From positions 54,011,676 through 54,075,675 of the forward strand of contig CM049316.1 of NCBI GenBank assembly GCA_026874595.1: DNA of 64,000 nucleotides, written 5' to 3'. The position numbers and the translations under genes are program-made. This document shows, piece by piece, positions 55,922 to 64,000 of this stretch. The notes below the pieces were generated by a model. It was given only the letters and a program-made list of their open reading frames with translations. It was not told where the DNA came from and searched no databases. The first letter of the stretch is position 1. Every line of letters starts with the position of its first letter. Source of the DNA: Sipunculus nudus. Its lineage: Eukaryota; Annelida; Sipuncula; Golfingiida; Sipunculidae.

Positions 55922-56767
55922 TCACAACAAATTTCTCTGGTCTGATTGTCCCTGGTTCTTACCCGTACCCGTCCATCGTACGTCCAGTAGTCTTGGATAG
56001 GCGAGCTTCGCCCTCCTGTCTGTCAGGTCTTCAGTTATAAAGATTCTTGAACCTTTCAGCTTTTTCTTAGCAATGTAGATGGCCGCTCTTGACCTGTAAC
56101 TGGCCATTTTGATTAAGATAGGTCGTGAACCTCTTCCCGTGGGAGCACCTACCCTGTGGCAGCGCTGGGTATCACCGATATTAATGTCTCTCAGATCCAG
56201 CTTTTCATGGATAAAGTCTAGAATGACCTTAACATCAACTTCTTCTGGTCCTTTAGCTAAACCACATACACGGAGGTTCCCCATATTGTTCCAAGGCATC
56301 CAGTTTTTTTTTCTCTAGTTCATTAATTTCTGCTTGTCTTTTAGTCAGTTCATTTTCCTTTAATTGGAGCTTTGTATTAATGTCATTCAGGGTTTGTGAC
56401 AATGTATCCTGAATGCCCATGACTTTTCTTGGAATGACTTCTTCAAGTTTTTTGTTAATAACCGGCATCAGAGCTTCAATAAACACCTCAATAACTGACG
56501 GAGAAGATAGAACAGTCTGTAACGCATAAGCCAGCTGTATTTTGAGTGTGGGCATACCTGTTGCCGTCGGACTTGCAATGTCAGAGTTCGGGGTTTTTCT
56601 TGCCTGCACCGTTTTGCCTCTGGTTTTGAAGTATCACTGGACACAAAGTCACTCAGCAAACTTGGCGTTGCAAGTTCACCGGCTACTGTGGGTTCGCTTG
56701 AATAAACTGAGTCGAGAGACCTCCTGATCTCCTCAGCCAACGTTCCTGCCATTGTTGGATAAAACAA
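55922..56767 (-). pseudogene. LINE ORF1 relic: coiled coil plus L1-ORF1p-like RNA-binding domain
   Basis: The N-terminal part is Ser-rich (SSEPTVAGELATPSLLSDF). The middle is a coiled coil (LNDINTKLQLKENELTKRQA, EINELEKKKLDALEQ). The C-terminal part (NNMGNLRVCGLAKGPEEVDV ... HRVG ... RPILIKMASYRSRAAIY ... RIFITEDLTDRRAKL) resembles the RRM and C-terminal domain of L1 ORF1p. The three parts lie in shifted frames around 56500 and 56280, so the ORF is broken. The product would be an RNA-binding chaperone that forms the retrotransposition particle. Confidence 0.75.
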
Positions 56768-56770
56768 AGG

Positions 56771-57446
56771 TCTTTTGTGGCCTTATGCCATTAATGGCTT
56801 GTATTCACACTACGCTGGCCCCTGTTTCTCCCCACTTGACTGACCTTGAACTATTCGTACTTATTTTTCCCAGGATTCAGGCCCCATTTGTCTTCACATT
56901 TCATATTGCATAAACATTCTCAAAACGAAAAATCTATATTTCCTGTCATCCAGTTTCCTTTAGGCATCCCTGATTTACTATGTTCCCTGCTTCTAATCGT
57001 GTACAACCCAGATGTCAACTTAAAACTTCAAAATTTCAGATCTTGGTTGTCTCGCGTGGCACACTTGGCGACCATTTTATATCATATGATATGTTTTTCA
57101 ATTGGACTCGAGATTGACTCGGTCAGATATTTTTTTTTCAGAGTCCTTCCCTCTAAGTCCGAGTACAACCCGAGTCCAGGACCCAAGAGTCCAAGTCCAA
57201 GTCCCCAAAAACATTGAACTTTACTTGATTAAACTCAAATTAAACCCTAATATCTTAATTATTTTCCTTTTTTGTTGTTTTAAATGATAAGGGGTGTTAA
57301 ATTATTAACTTTTATGGCCTAGTGACTAGTGACCATGGTTTATCACAAACGTAATGAGTACATCATAAAGCAAATCATAACCTTGATCAGAAACACTATA
57401 CTAAGTAGCTGTCAATACTCGTAAGGCACATTGTAAGTCTTAGGCA
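56771..57446. other. Intergenic DNA, possibly LINE 5' UTR
   Basis: No gene is recognised. A short AGTCCRAGTCC-type direct repeat occurs at 57150-57205. The part nearest 56770 could be the 5' UTR of the adjacent LINE. Confidence 0.4.
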
Positions 57447-57702
57447 CCGCCCGCGTCAATTTACCCCCCCCCCCCCCCGAATCAAACATTTTATTTTTAT
57501 TTTCATCTTTTAGGAGTATAATTTTTAAGATTTCCTACATTATGTAGTGAGGTTATGTGTTTAAAATATAGAAAAATTATTCTGAAATTATCTTTCTTTT
57601 CCCTGATCATGTGACATTTTTATCGATACATACAAAAAAGGTAATACAAAAACGTCCACCAGACTAATTTCTAAAAAAAGTGCCTGAGAACCATACCTTT
57701 TT
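57447..57702 (+). mobile_element. Small TIR element (TTAGGCACC ... GTGCCTGAGAAC)
   Basis: Shares AGGCACCGCCCGCGTCAATTT, TGATCATGTGACATTTTTATCGA-like and AAAAAGTGCCTGAGAACC landmarks with 63617-63933. It contains a poly-C tract (57464-57478). Non-coding, about 255 bp. The 5' end is worn. Confidence 0.65.
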
Positions 57703-58024
57703 TTGCCTTTCTTAGATTATTTCTAACAAAGTGTTAAAGCACGTCGCCTTAAAAAGTTGTTAAACAAATTTGTTAAAATCACTGATTACTGTAATGTATT
57801 TTAGCGTGGAAGTGGTCTTTAGTCCATAAAGTGCGTTTAACTGTGCTCCAGTTTTTCTCAATATTTGTTGAACATAATACCAATAATTTAAATTAGCGTC
57901 AATATTTACCGCTTAAAGCTTAACACCCGGTTATGCACAGATTTTAATGTACCGTGGACTTCAACACTAATATTATCTCAAGATTGCTGAATGTGTCAAA
58001 AAAGTATTTGAAATTTATAAGGAT

Positions 58025-58290
58025 TTGCTTAAATTATCTTCAATCCAACTGATAGTATTCGCTGGTTCTCTCAATAAAATTACATCAATGAATTTTACAT
58101 CTTTTGTAGAGTCACCATTGAATGAAATGATGTTACCATCTAAGTATTTAACAACTTCGACTCTTCAGTTATTACAACAAAAAAATTATTTAAATTTAAG
58201 GATGATAGTCTAAGTCACCATTGAATGAAATGATGTTACCATCTAAGTATTTAACAACTTCGACCCTTCAGTTATTAATACAAAAATTAT
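58025..58290. repeat. Two-copy tandem duplication, about 122-bp period
   Basis: GAGTCACCATTGAATGAAAT at about 58110 recurs as TAAGTCACCATTGAATGAAA at about 58212, followed in both by GATGTTACCATCTAAGTATT and TTCAGTTATTA. The offset is about 103 bp and only a few bases differ. Confidence 0.75.
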
Positions 58291-58309
58291 GTTTAGATTA
58301 AAGGGTGAT

Positions 58310-59130
58310 ATCCCTTAGACTGAGCCCTGTGGGCACCCGGGCTTGTGAAGTTAACTCACTCACTTAGACTACTCTGAACCACTGCTTCCTATCACTCAAA
58401 GAACGAGCTAAGAGTTTTAGACGTGCATACCACAGACATGGAGCTTACATAAGTGCAAAAAGGGCGGAATGCAATCATATGCTTTGGTGAGGTCCATTAG
58501 GACCACACCAGTTACCTTATTATTATCCAAGCCTAATTGCCATTGCTCTACCGGATCTAAAAAAGCACTTCGATTGACAACTAGAGATATGTCTAAAAGC
58601 AGACATACAAAATGAGGAAACCACCAAGCTGAGTATTTATGATCTTTTCTTACACCTATAATGTCTAAAACACTGATTGATCTGTAATTTTTCCTTTGAA
58701 GTTTTTCTAAATTTTGGTAAGCTTGACTTACACATTGACTTAGAAAGGTAGAGTTGTCAACACATGTATTAAATCAGGACATAAATGGTCTATGAACAAC
58801 AGAAGAAACGATTCTCAGCAATTCAGCTGAAAACCCATCATGGCTGGTACCCTTCTTCATTTTTTAAGCATTTAAAGCTTTGAAAATAGTGTCCATAGAA
58901 AACACGTGAGAATAAAAAAAAATACATTTAAGCAATTATTTATTAATTTTGATAACACTGGGATGTTTTGCATGGAAATTGATAACAGTGTCAACAAAGT
59001 CCCTAGGTGTGGTGGCCAATGATAAAGGCGCCAATTTACCAGCTCCGATGTATGCAGCAATGTCAACATAAAACATATTCATAATATTGACCACTTGATG
59101 TGAAATTCCATCATCGTCAATCATAATGTT
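58310..59130 (-). pseudogene. Decayed reverse transcriptase fragment of a LINE
   Basis: On the minus strand 58440-58510 reads VTGVVLMDLTKAYDCIPPFL then HLCKLHVCGM, the RT motif usually written DLSKAFDC.PH..LL.KL. KMKKGTSHDGFS near 58850 resembles the PGPDG block, and the CCCGGGTGCCCACAGGG stretch near 58335 resembles GVPQGS. It is a third RT relic in this window, distinct from the other two and too worn to classify. Confidence 0.6.
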
Positions 59131-59357
59131 ACATTGGTGGTCAGATCGTTTATTGGTAAAAATGGTTAACAGCGTCCACTTTTTGTTTTTTCACTGAAGT
59201 AATTTTTTTGTCTCTTGCCTGTACAGCCGGAGCCTTGTTCCGCTGCTTTAGGGGAGGACTCCCACGTAAAGCGTCGGTACTTGCGCCACGGGCAATTTTT
59301 GTCAATGATGTGGTTGCGTAACTGTACGAATAAGATTTTAATATGTGCACATAGTAA

Positions 59358-59361
<4 letters not shown>

Positions 59362-59436
<75 letters not shown>
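59362..59436. repeat. Compound (CA)n(TA)n microsatellite
   Basis: About 15 CA units followed directly by about 22 TA units. Confidence 0.95.
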
Positions 59437-59439
<3 letters not shown>

Positions 59440-59449
59440 TTGAAGCTAC

Positions 59450-60444
59450 ATAAAATGGTTGGATACTCAACATTTAAGATATACAATGAAGTGTAACGAT
59501 TAGAAAATCCATAATATGGTTAATGAGTATTTTAGAGGGCTTATTTCAATGGCCTATTTAACAATCTTTAACGCAAATTATAATCAAGATAATAAAAGGT
59601 GGTGTTGTTTGAGAGTCAATGTGTCTCCCAAGTTGAATATATCGGCTCAGATTTTAACTCGCCATAAAATTATGGATGACGTCGCCAAAAAGAGATGCAT
59701 TGTACCATGTACATTTGAGCATATGTAGTTATTACATATCAAATTGTTTGGTTATCAAACGCTATAACCCTTATTATTATAAGAGTATACATTTCTCCTT
59801 ATTATAGAAAAACATTTTTTTAAAGAATGCATTAAACATAATAAAATAAGCCCTTTTAAAACCTTTAAAATACACAATTACCTATAATATGATATCAAAT
59901 TATCAATCAATCATTTAGTGCTACAAGTACCTGCTCGCCTCCGGTCCGAGTGAACAGCCGTGCAGCAGCTATCATTAATTTAAAATACCTTTACATATGA
60001 ACTCATTGTGAGCTCAGCTTCGTATGACACCACGATAAGTCGCCTCACTCATTGTATTTCCAAGAATATTATAAACCATGTCCAGCCATTGGCAGGGCAA
60101 GCTATTAATTGTTATAAGGGAATAGGTAATTATTCTTCACGTTCCTGTAAATCTAACACAGATCTGTTTACATGTAACGGTCATGTACAAAGAATACCTG
60201 TTTTACCGGTGGTGAAGTTTTCAGTTGCGCCCTACCCATCCGCTGCTAGCTGCTGCCATCTATTAGCAGAGTTTGAAATGACTGTTAATCGGGCCGAATA
60301 TTACGGTGTTTTAGCAGGGGCCCCGTGCACGTTTACTTCCGGGTCAGAGGTGAGGTGTTGCCAGGCACGCTGAAGGTTACTTGCAACCGATCAGAATTTT
60401 CACAAAACTAAAAGTAGAACCAAAGACAACACGCGACACCCGAA
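59450..60444. other. Intergenic DNA and probable 5' region of the DUF4476 gene
   Basis: 59450-60000 is AT-rich with nothing recognised. From about 60200 to 60444 the GC content rises and CG dinucleotides become more frequent, as expected near a promoter and 5' UTR. No clear TATA box is seen. Confidence 0.45.
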
Positions 60445-60504
60445 ATGGCCAAGTTAGCGATGGACGATATGAAATTTGAGCAGCTGCTCAGCACGATACA
60501 TCAG
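60445..60504 (+). CDS. DUF4476 gene exon 1 coding part, GC donor
   Basis: 20 codons, MAKLAMDDMKFEQLLSTIHQ. The 5' splice site reads CAG|GCAAGT at 60505, a GC-type donor with otherwise perfect consensus. No GT donor near it preserves the frame and homology. Confidence 0.65.
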
Positions 60505-63277
60505 GCAAGTTGAAACTTTTCGTTCCATGAGCCACTGACAGTACTAGGTTGCTAAGGAGTGTGGGAAAACTTAGCCTAGGGGTAGTAGGGCCATGACTGG
60601 CAAAATCAAAAGTCACATATTCGGTTTTATCAGCAGGTTATTGACACGGACAGGATTTCATAATTAAACCTAGGTGAATGAACCGTTGGTTGACGGACAT
60701 GTTATCACATTAATACATTATAACACAGTAATCTGTCTCTCCACATGACAAATGTGTAATTGATAATATATATGTATACAATAATACATTTTTTTTGTAT
60801 TAAATATATATATATATATATAAAGGAATTATGGAGTGACTATAGAACACCTCGTGTATCATCAAAGACAGAGGCATCATGATTTTATTGAGTTTTAAAT
60901 TTGGTAATATATGGATCGATATACCATGAAACTTGTAAGGTAAACACTGTCTTGTGTCATATTTGTACTGAAATTTAACTTTGGCATTAGATACCTAGTC
61001 TTTATTGGTGTGATTTATAATCATGCCAGTATGGTGTTATTATTTTTCATTGTGTTGCAAAAATGTATATTATAAATGCTAAGACAGACAAAATGAAAAA
61101 ACTGGGTCAGTAGAACCCCTATTTATCTTTAAATTATTGATATTAATCTAGATATTCCATCATGCCCATGTAAATAATACAATTTTATTGTCACATACTT
61201 GGTTATATTTTCATTACATGTGCAGTGTATGCAAAGAATGTGAGCTCAATGTCTAATCAGCTTATGGTCCTGCTAATAATATCAAAAAACATGTTACAAT
61301 GGCTAAAAAGTACAATTAAAAATAGCAATATATGAACAATAGTTTTTATCCTGATAATTTGAATCAGCCCTTATGATCTGGTTGTGTGAGCTGAATAAAC
61401 ATGAAAGTTATTTGACAAATTGGACTTTGTTGTCTGTCTTAATTGATTTTAAAATTACAAGTTTAGAATACAGAAACATTAAATCAAATTGAACTTATAA
61501 GGTGTTCATATATTTTCAACAGTAGAGAAATAATGCATGTACTGGTATGTAAACTTTGGAGAATGTATAATGTTTAGTTGTATGAGCAAATAGCTGATAA
61601 CTGTGGTCAGAACATACTAGAATTATAAAGAGAAATATAATTACTGTTTCAGGAGACAGGATCAAGTGAGAAAAAGTTAAATATTCTGTCAAGGTCTCGT
61701 GGATACTTCAATGGAAACCAGGTACAATTTTTTTTACATTAATGAATTATATATATTAAAATATTTGTAGTGTGCTAAATAATCAATTGTATCGCTGGTT
61801 GTTTTTCTTTTCTAATTGATTAAACAAATTTTTGCATAATCAACCACAAACATTTAAATATGTACATCCAAAGAAGTCATATTATTGTATGGAATTATAA
61901 GATTATTCTATCAGAGATATCAGGAGACATGGCATAAAACAGCAGAAAGCATTAAAACTTAACATTGTGCATCCAATAAATGTCAACAACCCAGCCATTA
62001 CCTTAACTTTTAGTGTTGCCTTGATAACTTACTAGGGCTTTAATGGATTTTCACGAAACTGACAATAACTACTTTCCTATAGGTTATCTTACCCGAATAC
62101 TGTTATGGGCAAAATCCAGGCATATTAAATACAGTCAGAGGTTACTAGGCTACTTTGTGGTGTCTGTGCAATAACTTACAAGAATTATGATGGATTTTGA
62201 TAAAAAACAACAGAAATGTTAATCAATGAAATATCTGGCCCAAGTCTGATTTCAAGCAAAATCCACACATATTTAATGAGGTCAGAGGTCACCCCACTTT
62301 AGAGGCACTGTGGTGACTGACCAAAAATCCTATGGATTTTCAAGAAATTCATTATACATATTTTTTTCACCTCAGTTAAATTCTCAGCAAGATTTCACAA
62401 ATTTAATGAGGTCAGAGGTCACCAGGCTACTTTTACAGGCCAATTCGTGGTGGTGCCATGATATTGTACAAGGAATATAATGGATTTTGATAAAACTCAA
62501 GAGAAATATTTATCAATATAATATCTCGACTAAGTTCTCTTTCCAGGAAATTCCATGCAAATTTATTGAGGCAGAGGTCACCACACTTTGTGGTGCTCTT
62601 GTTTATCTTTCAATCATCTAATATGATTTTACAAATGATTCCTAACACAAATTTATATATAATCTGTATTATTAATTTAGTATGAATTCAGTATGTGCTG
62701 GTTGCATAATCATAAAATGATCAAAATCGATTATGTATGCATATCCAAAGTGGTCATATACTGAATCCTGATAAAATTTTCTAATTCTGGCAGATATAAA
62801 AAAGACAGGGCACAAAACAGTGAACAGCATAAAAATCATAATCTTGAGCAACGAATTAGTATGATGTACAAGTTATACTGAATTAACTTGGTCAATAATT
62901 TAGTTTTAATTCCAGATAGCATAATTAATGGTGTATAGATGGTACATAAAATAGTCAGTTAATAATTGATCATCAATTGTTGTTTTTTTTAATCATTTAA
63001 TTTCTTTCACAATCAATTCCTACCACTAATATATATATATACGTATGTATTCCTGTTCTTGAACAAGCCAGCTTTAGATGGAATGAACAACAAAATTGTT
63101 AACCACATTCTGTTGATATCTTAAAAACATTTAATATCCGACCTGAAACATGTCAGTAAATATGTATTTTTGGTGTATTTGCATGTATTTTTGTGTTTGT
63201 TATTTTAGACAGCCAGATTGCTCTACTCGTTAAAGATCCCCTCGGACAAAGTACGGGCCATGAGAATGCTGGAACCG
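60445..63277 (+). CDS. DUF4476-type domain protein, possibly PROSER1-like (first three exons; 3' end outside window)
   Basis: Three exons (60445-60504, 61653-61721, 63209-63277) encode 66 in-phase residues: MAKLAMDDMKFEQLLSTIHQ, ETGSSEKKLNILSRSRGYFN, GNQTARLLYSLKIPSDKVRA, MRMLEP. The pattern (F..LL..I......KL.IL......YF...Q...LL......DKV.AM.ML) matches my memory of the DUF4476 repeat at the N-terminus of vertebrate PROSER1, a protein linked to chromatin TET2/UTX complexes. All exons are in phase 0 and the second and third are both 69 nt. The ATG at 60445 is preceded by CCCGAA and is the first Met; M450 and others follow in frame. The gene continues beyond 64000. The family assignment is from pattern memory only, and other DUF4476 proteins are possible. 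Confidence 0.65.
60802..60822. repeat. Short (TA)n microsatellite
   Basis: TA run of about 20 bases in intron 1 of the DUF4476-type gene. The rest of that intron (60505-61652) shows nothing recognised. Confidence 0.9.
61653..61721 (+). CDS. DUF4476 gene exon 2
   Basis: 23 codons after ACTGTTTCAG, donor GTACAA. It encodes ETGSSEKKLNILSRSRGYFN then GNQ, the middle of the helical domain. Confidence 0.68.
61985..62605 (+). repeat. Second copy of the GGTGCTCTTGT-ended dispersed repeat
   Basis: Same family and strand as 29470-30015: GATTTTCACGAAACT, GGGCAAAATCCAGGCATATT, GAGGTCAGAGGTCACC (twice) and the end CTTTGTGGTGCTCTTGTTTATC. It lies in intron 2 of the DUF4476-type gene. Intron sequence either side (61722-61984 and 62606-63208) shows nothing else. 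Confidence 0.75.
63209..63277 (+). CDS. DUF4476 gene exon 3
   Basis: 23 codons after TATTTTAG, donor GTACGT. It encodes TARLLYSLKIPSDKVRAMRM then LEP. This is the last exon of the gene in the window. Confidence 0.68.
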
Positions 63278-63616
63278 GTACGTCAGTCTACCATTTTTCT
63301 CTTCTGTAATTGCCATAGCACTGTGCAATTCTGACAGCTGTTTCATATGAGTTAGCATGTTTTCTTGGCACTTGTAGTACAGATTCTCATAAAATTTTGT
63401 ACATGTACCTGTGTTGACAGAGTGTGCCACAGAAACTTTGGAAATACTAAATGTATTTTTATAAGAAAAAAACCTTTGAGTACATATTTGTATGATTTTG
63501 GCATTTGAGAAAAAAATGTACATTTTTTAACATTGTGAGGTACTGTGTGACCATAAAGTACCCAGCTGAAATGGTAAAAAAACTATACCACAAGGCCAGA
63601 AAAAACAAAAGGTAGG

Positions 63617-63933
63617 GTTCTCGGGGTTCTCGGGCACCACCAGCGTCAATTTTTTATATAACCCCCTGCATCAAAAATTTTTAATTTTCAATAGAAACTC
63701 CCCAATTTAGAGTTCCAGCAGCTCGGACATTTCTTTTAAGAAGATAAAATAATTCAATTATGATAAGATTTCCTCTGTTATGCAGTGCTTTGACCTGTTT
63801 AGCAAAAAAAAATTCTGTTATTATCATGCTTTTCTCTGATCATATGACATTTTTATCGAAACATCCAAAAAAAAGGTTAAACATCGCCAGCAAGCACAGA
63901 TTTCTGTAAAAAGTGCCTGAGAACTTGACCTTT
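63617..63933 (+). mobile_element. Small TIR element, better-preserved copy
   Basis: The left end GGTTCTCGGGCACCACC and right end GTGCCTGAGAACTTGACC are inverted repeats (GTTCTCRGGCAC). It is about 317 bp, non-coding, and homologous to 57447-57702. Directly after it, CCCTATGATTGTCACATGACGTTTG is duplicated in tandem (63941-63985). It lies in intron 3 of the DUF4476-type gene. Confidence 0.7.
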
Positions 63934-64000
63934 TTTTGCCCTATGATTGTCACATGACGTTTGCCCTATGATTGTCACATGACGTTACCAAGCATTTCTG

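Larger units (their letters stand above)
51755..56770 (-). mobile_element. CR1/Jockey-like LINE, near full length, broken
   Basis: Minus-strand non-LTR retrotransposon with ORF1 (55922-56767), ORF2 (about 52035-55128) and a 3' UTR running to about 51755, where AATAAA appears on the minus strand (plus-strand TTTATTGC near 51770). Frame changes and stops break both ORFs, so it is inactive, but nearly all domains remain and divergence looks moderate. The 5' UTR may reach beyond 56770. Neither target duplication nor exact ends were found. Confidence 0.88.

Noticed and set aside
59150-59496. Open frames with long IYIYIY or HTHTHT runs
   Set aside because: Translations of the compound (CA)n(TA)n microsatellite.
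1-64000. tRNA, rRNA or other known structural RNA genes
   Set aside because: None was recognised by eye on either strand. A covariance-model scan would be needed to exclude divergent ones.

Overview
The window is AT-rich animal nuclear DNA with short exons in long introns full of transposable elements. The repeat types (hairpin-ended AGCTCAGCTGAC elements with internal tandem repeats, AAGGTCAAGGTCAC stretches, CAGGGGCGGA-type termini, a CR1/Jockey-like LINE and an L1/Tx1-like LINE) look most like a bivalve mollusc. That organism call comes from sequence style and was not tested by search.

The main gene runs on the + strand from base 667 to 49843. Fifteen exons encode a cyclic nucleotide-gated channel beta-type subunit (CNGB/TAX-2-like), from transmembrane segment S1 to the stop codon. 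All fourteen introns are GT-AG, every split codon closes in phase, and the exons sum to 773 codons including the stop. The N-terminal exons lie upstream of the window. The protein has S1, an unusual Thr/Ser-rich glycosylation-prone S1-S2 loop, S2, S3/S4, S5, a pore with a TATSIGNN filter, S6, C-linker, cyclic-nucleotide-binding domain, the TPKLLKT motif after the binding domain, and a long Gln/Pro/Ser-rich tail.

Region by region: 1-6383 holds the S1-S4 exons, a 28-bp minisatellite (1917-2367) and a hairpin-ended repeat (5128-6330). The 21.9-kb intron 6449-28312 holds two inverted repeat pairs, several TA microsatellites, a small foldback element, and a 7.3-kb stretch bounded by matching terminal inverted repeats (18084-25415) that encloses a decayed L1/Tx1-like LINE. 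28313-30449 holds the S5, pore/S6 and C-linker exons. The next intron opens directly into a 6.45-kb array of about 124 copies of a 52-bp unit, each starting with a splice-donor-like GTGAGT, and continues into a 3.6-kb hairpin-ended element. 43152-49843 holds the remaining C-linker, binding-domain and tail exons, with two inverted fossil LTRs in one intron.

Downstream, 51755-56770 is a nearly full-length but broken CR1/Jockey-like LINE on the minus strand, followed by a small TIR element, another reverse transcriptase relic and microsatellites. A second host gene starts at 60445 on the + strand. Its first three exons encode 66 residues that look like a DUF4476-type domain (PROSER1-like), and its first intron appears to be GC-AG. 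It runs off the right edge.
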